From Flavobacterium sp. ACN2 (GTDB lineage Bacteria > Bacteroidota > Bacteroidia > Flavobacteriales > Flavobacteriaceae), in the NCBI RefSeq assembly GCF_002303885.1, contig NZ_MRCM01000021.1, positions 48,753 through 112,752 on the forward strand: DNA of 64,000 nucleotides. The letters run 5' to 3'. Shown here one piece after another: positions 34,253-42,842 of this stretch. Position 1 is the stretch's first letter, and every line of letters starts with the position of its first letter. A program made the translations under genes and the position numbers. Under the pieces are notes generated by a model that was not told the DNA's origin, did no database searches, and saw only the letters and a program-made list of their open reading frames with translations.

Positions 34253-35608
34253 CTAATTAATCAATCCTTTTACTTCATCAAAATTCAAACCTCCATAATT
34301 TCCTGAACTCATTAATAGAAGTGCAGAATTATCTAAATTTAAGTTGAATAAGTATTCTTTAAATTCAGCTGGATTGGTATAAATAATTAAATCTTTTCTA
34401 TTGAATGCAGTCGCTATTTGCTCATAAGTTACTTCTTCCAGTTGCTTAATTTTTACAGCATCTGGCGAATAAAAAACAACCGCAACATCTGCATATTCTA
34501 GAGCGCCTTCATATTCTTTCAAGAATTCAGCATTTAAACTGCTATAAGTATGCAATTCTAAACAAGCTACTAAAGTTCTATTTGGATATTGCTCTTTTAC
34601 CGCTTTTGTTGTCGCAGCCACTTTACTTGGCGAATGCGCAAAATCTTTATAAGCTACTTTTCCTTTTCCTTCGGCAATTTTTTCTAAACGCTTAGAAGCG
34701 CCTTTAAAGCTTGCAATTGCTTCGTAGAAATCCGCTTCATCAACACCCATGTTTTGGCAAATCCATTTTGCTCCTGCCAAGTTATTTAAATTATGCGCAC
34801 CAAAAACTTCAATCGGCATATCGCCTTCTGGTGTTTTTAACAAAGTCACTCCATCACTCACAGCATATTCTGGAGTTGAATACGCGATTTTTCTAATCGG
34901 ATTTGTTGCTGCCTCAGAAACACGTTTTACCTCTGGATCATTTTCGTTGTAAACTAAAATTCCACCATTTGTAATTTTTTCGATGAAAATCTCAAACTGT
35001 TCAACGTAGTTTTCATACGTTGGAAAAACATTAATATGATCCCAAGCAATTCCAGAAATCAAAGCAATGTTTGGCTGATATAAATGAAATTTCGGACGTC
35101 TGTCAATTGGTGAAGACAAATATTCATCTCCTTCCAAAACCATAAAATCATTTTCTTCTGTTAAATGCACCATTGTGTCAAAACCTTCTAATTGCGCGCC
35201 AACCATATAATCAACAGCAATATTATGATAATGCATTACATGAAGAATCATCGAAGTAATTGTAGTTTTACCATGAGAACCACCAATTACGACACGCGTT
35301 TTATTTTTAGATTGCTCGTATAAGAATTCAGGATAAGAGTAGATTTTTAATCCTAATTCTTGCGCTTTTAATAATTCAGGATTATCCGCTTTTGCGTGCA
35401 TTCCTAAAATAATAGCATCAATATCTGAAGTGATTTTTTCTGGAAACCAGCCCATTTCTGCAGGAAGAATTCCTTTTTTCTCTAATCTTGATTTTGAAGG
35501 TTCAAAAATAGCATCGTCACTTCCTGTAACTTGGTATCCTTTATTATGTAATGCTAATGCCAGATTGTGCATTGCGCTTCCGCCAATGGCGATAAAATGT
35601 GTTTTCAT
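34253..35608 (-). CDS. mpl: UDP-N-acetylmuramate:L-alanyl-gamma-D-glutamyl-diaminopimelate ligase
   Basis: Murein peptide ligase that joins recycled tripeptide to UDP-MurNAc, feeding peptidoglycan synthesis. 451 aa, Mur-ligase three-domain layout: N-terminal MKTHFIAIGGSAMHNLALAL with the Mpl-type IGGSAM start, GSDDAIFEPSKSRLEKKGIL (29-48), ATP loop GGSHGKTTITS (109-119), central LEGDEYLSSPIDRRPKF and C-terminal YKDFAHSPSKVAATTKAVK. The N-terminus and the DEYLSSPIDRRPKF block favour Mpl over MurC. Confidence 0.9.
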   Translation of the reverse strand: MKTHFIAIGGSAMHNLALALHNKGYQVTGSDDAIFEPSKSRLEKKGILPAEMGWFPEKITSDIDAIILGMHAKADNPELLKAQELGLKIYSYPEFLYEQSKNKTRVVIGGSHGKTTITSMILHVMHYHNIAVDYMVGAQLEGFDTMVHLTEENDFMVLEGDEYLSSPIDRRPKFHLYQPNIALISGIAWDHINVFPTYENYVEQFEIFIEKITNGGILVYNENDPEVKRVSEAATNPIRKIAYSTPEYAVSDGVTLLKTPEGDMPIEVFGAHNLNNLAGAKWICQNMGVDEADFYEAIASFKGASKRLEKIAEGKGKVAYKDFAHSPSKVAATTKAVKEQYPNRTLVACLELHTYSSLNAEFLKEYEGALEYADVAVVFYSPDAVKIKQLEEVTYEQIATAFNRKDLIIYTNPAEFKEYLFNLNLDNSALLLMSSGNYGGLNFDEVKGLIN

Positions 35609-35752
35609 TTAAAATGTTTAATCGTTAAACTGTTTAATCGGTTAATCGAAATGGCAAATAACTTATTAAACTCAATAATTATTCTTCAAAAATAAGGAAT
35701 TATAGATTCCATTCATTTGGTTTTAAAGATAAATTAATTAGAAGACAACAAA
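35609..35752. repeat. intergenic region with short GTTTAATCG direct repeats
   Basis: Directly upstream of mpl, variants of GTTTAATCG/GTTAAACT occur three to four times between 35614 and 35648. They look like a simple dispersed repeat. I cannot identify a promoter with confidence in this gap. Confidence 0.35.
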
Positions 35753-35785
35753 AAACCCGACAAGCTTTTAAAACTTGTCGGGTTT
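35753..35785 (-). terminator. CCCGACA-type terminator after the S46 peptidase
   Basis: AAACCCGACAAG (35753-35764) pairs perfectly with CTTGTCGGGTTT (35774-35785). 25 bases after the peptidase stop. The same stem core occurs at 38855-38887, 57206-57237 and 63667-63699, and a relative at 52870-52897. Confidence 0.88.
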
Positions 35786-35809
35786 GATATTTATAATCAG
35801 AACTAAAGA

Positions 35810-37954
35810 TTATTTAGCAATCGTCAATTCGTCAATAATGTTTTTAGCACCAGCGTATTTGTCAATAATCCAAAGTACATAACGAATATCAACATTGATA
35901 GTTCTTTGTAATTTAGGATCAAAAATAACGTCTCCAGCCATTGCTTCGATGTTTCCGTCAAAAGCAATTCCAATTAATTCTCCTTTTCCGTTAAGAACTG
36001 GTGAACCAGAGTTTCCTCCAGTAATATCGTTATCAGTTAAAAAGTTTACTGGCATGTATCCCGCTTTATCAGCATACTGTCCGAAATCTTTTTTATTGTT
36101 CAACTCTAATAAACGAGCTGGCAAGTCAAATTCCTGATCTCCTGCTTTGTATTTTTTAACCATACTTTCCATTGTAGTATAGTTATTAATTTTAGCATCG
36201 TTACGTGGATCGGCAGGTAAAGCACGAACTTTTCCGTAAGTTAACCTCAACGTAGAGTTTGCATCTGGATATTTAATTGCGTTCAATTTAGATTCTCTTA
36301 AACCTTCTACCAATTTACGGTAAGCAGTTGCAAAACCATCATCCGCTTTTGCTTGATCATCTGTTTTAGAACGGTATTTTGTCAATAAATCATTAGAAAT
36401 AATATACAACGGATCGTGTACAATTGCTAATGGCTTTGGATCAGCTAAAAATGCTAATACTTTTTCTTTATTAGTAAAATAACTAATCTCAGTTGCTTTT
36501 GCTACATCTGCAGTAAAGTCACCATTATTAGCTGTTTTCATTTTTGCAATTTCTGAAGCAATTCCATATTCAGCACCTTTTGAAGCGTATAAATTCAATT
36601 GAGCAGCTAAAATATCTTTTTCTAACGGAGCGTTAAACTCACCATAGATGCTTTCAACCATTGCATTAATTTTAGGAAGCATTTCTGCTTTCTTAGCATC
36701 ATTTTCTTTATAGTAAGCAATTAATGCATTTCCTAAATTAGCAGGTCCAGTTGCATAACTAGAAGTACGTAAAAGTTGCATTAAATAATTATCGTGACGT
36801 GCTTTTAAGTTTGTTTCTCTGTAATAATCGTTGATAGTCGGAATTACATTTTCATATTTCTCTTTGTTTGCAGGTTTACTTGCCCACTCGTAGAATTTAT
36901 CCTCTTGTTCTGCTTTTGTATCTACAGTTCCAGCCTTTGTTAAAGCATCGATCATACCTTGACGGTTTTTCCAGTAGTTTGCAGTTGAAGCATATTTAGA
37001 AGCATACTGTAAACGAACAGTTGCATCTTTATCCATATACTTTTTCATTACATCCATTCCGGTTTTTGCACCTTCAACCCAAGCAGGATAAGCATATTTA
37101 ATGTTTTGCTCAATTCCACCAGCTGGCATCCAACGGTTTGTTCTACCAGGATAACCTAAGATCATCGCAAAATCATTTTCTTTTACACCTTTTAAACTTA
37201 CTGGCAAATGGTGTTTTGGCTGTAATGGCACATTGTCTTTAGAATATGCTGCTGGATTTCCATTTTTATCTGCATATACTCTAAACATAGAGAAATCTCC
37301 AGTTTGACGAGGCCACTCCCAGTTGTCTGTATCTCCACCAAATTTACCAACACTTTCAGGCGGAGTTCCAACTAAACGAACGTCTGTGTAATCTTGGTAA
37401 ACAAAATAGTAATATTCATTTCCTTGAAAGAAAGGACGAACAGAAACAGTATATTTTCCGTTTTCACTATTTTCTTTTTCAATTAAAGCGATTTCTTGCT
37501 GAATGATTTTGTTTCTTTCTGTTTCTGTCATTGTATCATTTACTTTAGACAAGATTCTTTTTGAAACATCATCCATACGAACAAAGAAACGAACGTATAA
37601 AGATTTAGGCTTTAGTTCTTCTGAACGATTTTTTGCCCAAAAACCATTTTTCAAATGATTTTGTTCTGCAGTTGAAAGTTCTGCAATCGCGCTATATCCA
37701 CAGTGGTGATTAGTCAATACCAATCCGCTGTTTGAAACGATTTCAGCTGTACATCCTCCATTGAATTGTACAATCGCATCTTTTAAGCTATGATTGTTGA
37801 TACTGTAAATTTCTTCGGCTGTCAATTGCAAGCCCATTTTTTCCATATCTCTATGGTTCAATCTTTCGATAAACATCAAAAACCACATTCCTTCATCGGC
37901 TCTCATTGGGAAAGCCATAAGGCACATGGTCAAGAATAAAATTACTTTTTTCAT
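35810..37954 (-). CDS. S46-family dipeptidyl-peptidase (DPP7/DPP11 type)
   Basis: Periplasmic or surface exopeptidase that removes dipeptides from the N-terminus of peptides, used by Bacteroidota for protein feeding. 714 aa, typical. Signal peptide MKKVILFLTMCLMAFPMRA. Trypsin-like triad: His in VLTNHHCGYSAI (residues 80-91), Asp in NWEWPRQTGDFSMFRVYAD (about 215-233), Ser in TGGNSGSPVLNGKGELIGIA (about 652-671). The residue that separates DPP7 from DPP11 specificity cannot be placed without an alignment. Monocistronic, with its own terminator. Confidence 0.93.
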   Translation of the reverse strand: MKKVILFLTMCLMAFPMRADEGMWFLMFIERLNHRDMEKMGLQLTAEEIYSINNHSLKDAIVQFNGGCTAEIVSNSGLVLTNHHCGYSAIAELSTAEQNHLKNGFWAKNRSEELKPKSLYVRFFVRMDDVSKRILSKVNDTMTETERNKIIQQEIALIEKENSENGKYTVSVRPFFQGNEYYYFVYQDYTDVRLVGTPPESVGKFGGDTDNWEWPRQTGDFSMFRVYADKNGNPAAYSKDNVPLQPKHHLPVSLKGVKENDFAMILGYPGRTNRWMPAGGIEQNIKYAYPAWVEGAKTGMDVMKKYMDKDATVRLQYASKYASTANYWKNRQGMIDALTKAGTVDTKAEQEDKFYEWASKPANKEKYENVIPTINDYYRETNLKARHDNYLMQLLRTSSYATGPANLGNALIAYYKENDAKKAEMLPKINAMVESIYGEFNAPLEKDILAAQLNLYASKGAEYGIASEIAKMKTANNGDFTADVAKATEISYFTNKEKVLAFLADPKPLAIVHDPLYIISNDLLTKYRSKTDDQAKADDGFATAYRKLVEGLRESKLNAIKYPDANSTLRLTYGKVRALPADPRNDAKINNYTTMESMVKKYKAGDQEFDLPARLLELNNKKDFGQYADKAGYMPVNFLTDNDITGGNSGSPVLNGKGELIGIAFDGNIEAMAGDVIFDPKLQRTINVDIRYVLWIIDKYAGAKNIIDELTIAK

Positions 37955-38268
37955 GTTATTTTGTTTAAGTGATGCGAATATAACTCATTTTCGCAAAAAA
38001 AATAAGCTAAACAATCATAAACTAAACATAACAAACAAAACAAAAAGGTGATTTTGCGAAATTCACAATTTTAGCAAAACAAGAATAACCTTTAAATTTT
38101 AAAAGTTACTTCACAAAAAATAATAAAAAGATTAGATAAAATGATTTTAAACTTTAATTAAAATCATTTTTTATAAAAATAAACTTTCAAAATTAAAATT
38201 ATAAATTAAATCTTTTCTTACAAATTGTTTTCTACTACATTTGCCACCCAAACAAAAATTAAATTAAA
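37955..38268. other. A/T-rich divergent intergenic region
   Basis: 314 bases between the S46 peptidase and the barrel protein. It contains a 13-bp inverted repeat (AAAATGATTTTAA 38138-38150 with TTAAAATCATTTT 38158-38170, 7-base loop), which may be an operator or only a product of A/T richness, and a TACATTTG box at 38236-38243. I see no coding sequence. Confidence 0.45.
38236..38243 (+). promoter_or_regulatory. -7 box of the small barrel-protein gene
   Basis: TACATTTG, 25 bases before the ATG at 38269. No TTG at the standard distance, so the -33 part is weak. Confidence 0.45.
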
Positions 38269-38799
38269 ATGAAAAAATTATTAGTAGCTGTAGTTATATT
38301 ATTTACAACTATGGCAAGTGCACAAAAAAACTCTATCCTATTGGGTGGAAATGTTGGATTCACTTCTGAGAAAATTGGCGATTCTAAATTGGAGAATTTT
38401 GAATTTTCTCCAAAAGTTGGATATCAGTTTGCTGACCAATGGACAGCTGGAGTTGAAGGTTCTATTATGAATGTAAAAACAACAGGATTGGACAAAACAG
38501 AAAAATATAAAATTGGTGGTTTTGTACGTTACTCGACTCTGCTTTCTGAACTATTCTCTGTTTATGTAGACTTAGGTGCAGGATATCAAAACACTTCACT
38601 AAACAATGCAAAAGGAATGTATGCAAGTTTTGATCCAGGATTATTTATTAATATGAAAAATGGTTTTGGTTTAAATTTCTCTATTGGAGGAATCAATTAT
38701 GACAATCTTGATGGAAAAAATGACCCAAGACAAGAACGTTTAGGTTTTGATTTTGGAAAAACTCTAAACATCGGAATTTCTAAAAACTTCGGATTATAA
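38269..38799 (+). CDS. small outer-membrane beta-barrel protein
   Basis: 176 aa. Signal peptide ending MASAQK, then about eight amphipathic strands (ILLGGNVGFTSEKIGDSKLE, KVGYQFADQWTAGVEGSIMN, FSVYVDLGAGYQNTSLNNAK, LNIGISKNFGL), as in the OmpX/OmpA-barrel-type family. The final residue is not the classical aromatic but leucine after Gly. Function unknown; such proteins are often abundant in the outer membrane of Flavobacteriia. Confidence 0.75.
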   Translation: MKKLLVAVVILFTTMASAQKNSILLGGNVGFTSEKIGDSKLENFEFSPKVGYQFADQWTAGVEGSIMNVKTTGLDKTEKYKIGGFVRYSTLLSELFSVYVDLGAGYQNTSLNNAKGMYASFDPGLFINMKNGFGLNFSIGGINYDNLDGKNDPRQERLGFDFGKTLNIGISKNFGL

Positions 38800-38854
38800 T
38801 TAAAAGTAAAGATTTAGCCATCTTAATACTTTTTGTTTTTTCGTGCAAAAAGTA

Positions 38855-38887
38855 AAAACCCGACAATAAATAATATTGTCGGGTTTT
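38855..38887. terminator. CCCGACA-type terminator between convergent genes
   Basis: AAAACCCGACAATA (38855-38868) pairs perfectly with TATTGTCGGGTTTT (38874-38887). Lies between the barrel-protein gene (+) and obgE (-) and can serve both. Confidence 0.85.
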
Positions 38888-38907
38888 ATATTTTTAGTAA
38901 AATACTT

Positions 38908-39909
38908 TTACTCGTTAAGCATTTTCCAAAGCCTGTCTTTCAAATCTGTTAAACCTTGCTGGGCAACAGATGAAATAAACATATAAGGAACTCCGTTGAA
39001 CGAAACATCTAATTCTGCTTTCAACTCTACTTTCAATTCGTCATCCAACATATCGCATTTTGAGATAACAACAAGACGTTCTTTATCTAACATTTCAGGA
39101 TTGTATTTTGTCAATTCATTCACCAAAATATCATATTCTGCTTTGATATCAGCGGTATCAACTGGAATTAAAAATAATAACGTTGAGTTACGCTCAATAT
39201 GACGCAAGAAATAATGACCAAGACCTTTTCCTTCGGCAGCACCTTCAATAATTCCAGGAATATCGGCAATTACAAAAGATTGAAAATCTCTGTAAGCTAC
39301 GATTCCTAAATTAGGTTTTAAAGTCGTAAACGGATAATCTGCAATTTTTGGTTTTGCTGAAGTTAATACAGACAATAATGTAGATTTTCCAGCATTTGGG
39401 AAACCAACTAAACCAACATCGGCCAAAACTTTAAGTTCTAGAATAACATCCATTTCTATTCCAAGCAAACCTGGTTGTGCATAACGAGGTGTTTGGTTTG
39501 TCGAACTTCTAAAATGCCAGTTTCCTAAACCTCCCTTTCCTCCTCTTGCAAGAATCTGTTTTTCTCCGTGTTCCGTAATTTCAAAAAGTGTCTCTCCAGT
39601 TTCTTTGTCTTTTACAACAGTTCCTAATGGCACTTCAATGATTTTATCTTCTCCATCTGCACCTGTACTACGATCGCCACCTCCATCTCCACCGTGACCA
39701 GCTTTAATGTGACGTGCAAACTTTAAATGAAATAATGTCCAGAGTCCTTTATTTCCAACTAAATACACATGTCCTCCACGGCCTCCATCTCCTCCGTCGG
39801 GACCTCCTTTTTCAATAAATTTCTCTCTATGTAAATGCGTAGATCCTTTTCCTCCTTTTCCGGAAGAAACATATATCTTAACGTAGTCTACAAAATTTCC
39901 TTCTGTCAT
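38908..39909 (-). CDS. obgE: GTPase ObgE/CgtA
   Basis: Ribosome-assembly and stress GTPase. 333 aa. The Gly-rich Obg domain (1-158) has YVSSGKGGKGSTHLHREKFI and GGPDGGDGGRGGHVYLVGNK. In the G domain G1 is GFPNAGKST (169-177), switch region DYPFTTLKPNLGIVAY, G3 DIPGIIEGAAEGKGLG, G4 SKCD. It has no long C-terminal OCT extension, which is normal for Bacteroidota. A foldback repeat separates it from the upstream transporter gene. Confidence 0.96.
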   Translation of the reverse strand: MTEGNFVDYVKIYVSSGKGGKGSTHLHREKFIEKGGPDGGDGGRGGHVYLVGNKGLWTLFHLKFARHIKAGHGGDGGGDRSTGADGEDKIIEVPLGTVVKDKETGETLFEITEHGEKQILARGGKGGLGNWHFRSSTNQTPRYAQPGLLGIEMDVILELKVLADVGLVGFPNAGKSTLLSVLTSAKPKIADYPFTTLKPNLGIVAYRDFQSFVIADIPGIIEGAAEGKGLGHYFLRHIERNSTLLFLIPVDTADIKAEYDILVNELTKYNPEMLDKERLVVISKCDMLDDELKVELKAELDVSFNGVPYMFISSVAQQGLTDLKDRLWKMLNE

Positions 39910-39925
39910 TTTCTTTGTTTATGTA

Positions 39926-40001
39926 AAGTTTCAAGTTTCATGTTTCAAGTTTCAAGTTGCGTAATGCATAATCTGAAATTTTAAACATGAAACCTGAAAC
40001 A
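39926..40001. repeat. GTTTCA foldback repeat upstream of obgE
   Basis: Tandem GTTTCAA/GTTTCAT units (39927-39957) and the complementary AAACATGAAACCTGAAAC (39984-40001). The same repeat type occurs at 48503-48526 and 63712-63754. It looks like a dispersed palindromic element. Confidence 0.55.
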
Positions 40002-40011
40002 AATTTTCTCT

Positions 40012-41286
40012 CTACTCTTTCAATGCTCTCACAAGCACTTTGTCAATCTTAACACCGTCCATGTCGATTACTTCTAGGACGAATTTCTGCCAAACTAGTT
40101 TTTCGCCTTCTTTTGGAATATGAGAAAGCTCAGTCATGATCATTCCGCTTACAGTGTTTACTTCGTAATCGTTTGTTAGTTCGTCTAACTCGAAATAAGT
40201 TAAGAAATCATGTAACGAATAATGTCCGTCAACCAGCCATGTACCGTCTTCTCTTTCTATTAGCTGGAATTCATCTTTATAAAATTCAGATGCATCTCCA
40301 ACTAAAGCTTCCAGAATATCATTCAAAGTAATTAAACCTTGAAAAACCCCATATTCATCTGAAACTAAAGCGTAATGAACACCTGTTTTTTTGAAATTTT
40401 CTAAAGCTTTGTATGCTGTAGTTTGCTCCATTAAATAAGGTGCATCAGAAACTATAACTGACAAATCAAAATTATCATTTTCGATGTTAGCAAAAATATT
40501 TTTAAGTGTTACAACTCCAACAATATCATCATAATTATCGTTATAAACTGGATAAACAGCATGCAGATCCTGAACTACCAATTCTTTGATCTTTTCTCTG
40601 TCTGCTTTTAATGGAAGCATATCAACAGATTTTCTGTGTGTCATTAACGAACTTACTTTTCTATCTCCGATATGGAAAACACGTTCCACAATATCTTGTT
40701 CTATTTCCTGAACCTCTCCTACTTCTGTACCTTCTTTAATAATGGCTTTAATTTCTTCTTCTGTAACTTTTCCGTCAGCAGTTGGTTTTATCTGAAAAAC
40801 ATTCAGCAAAAAATCTGTTGATGAAGTTAAAAGCCAAATAAATGGCGCCGTAATAATCGAAATCACTTTCATTGGCATTGCAACCATTTTAGCAATAGCT
40901 TCTGGATAATTTAATCCGATTCGTTTTGGAAGTAATTCTCCCAAAACCAATGAGAAAAAAGTTAAAACTACCACTACAATTCCAACTGCGATTGAATGTG
41001 CATAAGGTTTAAGAGCAGCAAAACTTGCTACAAAAAGTTCTACATCGGCAGTGATTTTGTCACCAGAATAAATACCTGTCAAAATTCCGATTAAGGTAAT
41101 TCCGATTTGTACAGTAGATAAAAACTTATTTGGGGAATTGGCTAAATCGAGTGCCGTTTTAGCGCTTTTGTTGCCTTTTTTCGCAGCAGTTTCCAGCCTG
41201 TTTTTACGGGCCGAAATCAAGGCGATTTCAGACATGGAGAAAACTCCGTTTAATAGAATTAGAAAAAATATAATTAGTATTTCCAA
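40012..41286 (-). CDS. CNNM/CorC-family (HlyC-type) membrane transporter
   Basis: 424 aa. N-terminal DUF21/CNNM domain with about four membrane helices (1-190; MEILIIFFLILLNGVFSMSE, STVQIGITLIGILTGIYSG, LGELLPKRIGLNYPEAIAKM), a pair of CBS domains (about 205-330, with MTHRKSVDMLPLKADREKIK) and a CorC_HlyC C-terminal domain (about 345-422). CNNM/CorB members export Mg2+; some archived names call them haemolysins. Substrate here is unproven. Confidence 0.88.
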   Translation of the reverse strand: MEILIIFFLILLNGVFSMSEIALISARKNRLETAAKKGNKSAKTALDLANSPNKFLSTVQIGITLIGILTGIYSGDKITADVELFVASFAALKPYAHSIAVGIVVVVLTFFSLVLGELLPKRIGLNYPEAIAKMVAMPMKVISIITAPFIWLLTSSTDFLLNVFQIKPTADGKVTEEEIKAIIKEGTEVGEVQEIEQDIVERVFHIGDRKVSSLMTHRKSVDMLPLKADREKIKELVVQDLHAVYPVYNDNYDDIVGVVTLKNIFANIENDNFDLSVIVSDAPYLMEQTTAYKALENFKKTGVHYALVSDEYGVFQGLITLNDILEALVGDASEFYKDEFQLIEREDGTWLVDGHYSLHDFLTYFELDELTNDYEVNTVSGMIMTELSHIPKEGEKLVWQKFVLEVIDMDGVKIDKVLVRALKE

Positions 41287-41357
41287 TTGATAGGGGATTC
41301 GTTATAAAATGGTCTCGTTAAATGTAATTTGTATTCAATTTATTAAGGCTGTCAATT

Positions 41358-41461
41358 AAAAAACTAATTTTTCTAACCCAAAAACTTTGATTGTCAAAAA
41401 CATTTGAAAAGCCCGTTTTAGAGTTAGAAAAATAGTTTTTTTGAGCCCGATAATTATCGGG
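41358..41461. repeat. foldback element plus CCCGATAATTATCGGG palindrome
   Basis: Downstream of adk. AAAAAACTAATTTTTCTAAC (41358-41377) is nearly complementary to GTTAGAAAAATAGTTTTTT (41423-41441), with one extra base. Next to it CCCGATAATTATCGGG (41446-41461) is a perfect 16-base palindrome, like the one at 47179-47194. The unit may work as adk terminator. Confidence 0.6.
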
Positions 41462-41486
41462 AGTAACGTACAGCTTAAAAAGCTTT

Positions 41487-42059
41487 CTACAAATTATCTA
41501 TAACTGACGTTAAGCGCTCTGTAATTTGTTCAATAGTTCCGATACCGTCTACGGCATGAAACTTATTTTGTTCTTTGTAATATCCAATAAGCGGAGCTGT
41601 TTTCTCATTATATTCTTGATATCTTACACGAATTTTTTCTTCGTCTTGATCATCAGCTCTTCCGCTTGTTTTTCCTCTTTCTAATAAACGTGCTACCAAA
41701 ATCTCATCATCAGCTTCTAAAGCGATTGTTGCTGTTACGCTTGACCCAATTGTTGGTAAAAATTTATCTAAAGCTTCTGCCTGATTGATTGTTCTTGGAT
41801 AACCGTCAAACAAAAATCCTGCAGTATCTGGATGTTTTTTAACCTCATCAATTAACATTGCAGTTGTTACTTCGCAAGGAACCAATTCTCCATTGTCCAT
41901 AAAAACTCTTGCTTTTTTTCCTAGTTCAGTATCATTTTTTAAATTGAAACGAAAAATATCTCCTGTTGAAAGGTGTGTTAAATTGTATTTTTCTTTTAAA
42001 AATTCTGCCTGAGTTCCTTTTCCTGCACCAGGCTTTCCAAATAAAACGATGTTAATCAT
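41487..42059 (-). CDS. adk: adenylate kinase
   Basis: Interconverts ATP+AMP and 2 ADP. 190 aa, the short form without a LID zinc finger. P loop GKPGAGKGTQ (8-17), AMP site HLSTGDIFRFN, DGYPRTINQAEALD, and GRADDQDEEKIRVRYQEYNE in the LID/core. 66 bases downstream of hpt on the same strand, so the two purine genes are probably one transcript. Confidence 0.97.
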   Translation of the reverse strand: MINIVLFGKPGAGKGTQAEFLKEKYNLTHLSTGDIFRFNLKNDTELGKKARVFMDNGELVPCEVTTAMLIDEVKKHPDTAGFLFDGYPRTINQAEALDKFLPTIGSSVTATIALEADDEILVARLLERGKTSGRADDQDEEKIRVRYQEYNEKTAPLIGYYKEQNKFHAVDGIGTIEQITERLTSVIDNL

Positions 42060-42125
42060 AATTGAAATGAGTGTTGTTACCTCTGTCTTTCAGAAGTCTT
42101 TAAATGAATATATAGTTGTGTTTTG

Positions 42126-42656
42126 TTATTCTGCTAATTTGTAAACTTCAGTTAGGTTTCTTCCTAGACCATCGTAGTCTAAACCGTAACCTACAATAAA
42201 TTTGTTCGGAATTCTAATTCCGATATAATCTATTTTTATATCTTTTTTATAAGCTTCTGGTTTAAAAAACAATGTTGCAATTTTAAAATGCTTTACATTT
42301 TGTGCTTTAAACAAATGCTTTAATTCTTCGATTGTGTTTCCAGTATCAATAATATCTTCGATAATAATTACCGTTCTTCCAGACAAATCTTGATTAATTC
42401 CAATTAGTTCTTTAACTGAATTTGTTGTTTCAGTTCCTTCATACGATGCCATTTTGATAAACGAAACCTCGCACGGTTTTTTATATTTTTTCAAAAAATC
42501 TGACACTACCATAAAAGCGCCATTCAAAACTCCAATAAAAATTGGCGTATCATCTCCAAAATCATCTTCGACCTGAGCCACTATTTTAGTTAAAGCAAAA
42601 TCAATTTCTTTAGCCGAAATAAACGGAACAAATTGTTTATCGTGAAGTTGTATCAT
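42126..42656 (-). CDS. hpt: hypoxanthine phosphoribosyltransferase
   Basis: Purine salvage: hypoxanthine or guanine plus PRPP to IMP or GMP. 176 aa. The PRPP-binding motif VIIIEDIIDTGNTIEELKHL and the flexible-loop SFIKMASYEG are present, followed by KPEAYKKDIKIDYIGIRIPN and GYGLDYDGLGRNL near the end. Forms a salvage pair with adk. A possible TATCTTTG box on the minus strand lies at 42688-42681, with a -33 spacing longer than normal. Confidence 0.95.
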   Translation of the reverse strand: MIQLHDKQFVPFISAKEIDFALTKIVAQVEDDFGDDTPIFIGVLNGAFMVVSDFLKKYKKPCEVSFIKMASYEGTETTNSVKELIGINQDLSGRTVIIIEDIIDTGNTIEELKHLFKAQNVKHFKIATLFFKPEAYKKDIKIDYIGIRIPNKFIVGYGLDYDGLGRNLTEVYKLAE

Positions 42657-42842
42657 TATTTTTCATTTTAAAATAATGGACAAAGATAAAGAATTAGAAC
42701 TTAACTGCTTCTATCAAAATGGAGTGTATCGAGATATTTTTTAAGAATGTTAAATATCAGTTAATGTTTACAAATTATTTTTTGAGACTATCTGAATTTT
42801 AAGTAAATTGTTGTACTATAATTATTTAACTCCAAAAAACCA

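Noticed and set aside
39926..40001. CRISPR array
   Set aside because: Units are only 7-8 bases without spacers of equal length, and no cas genes are in the window.
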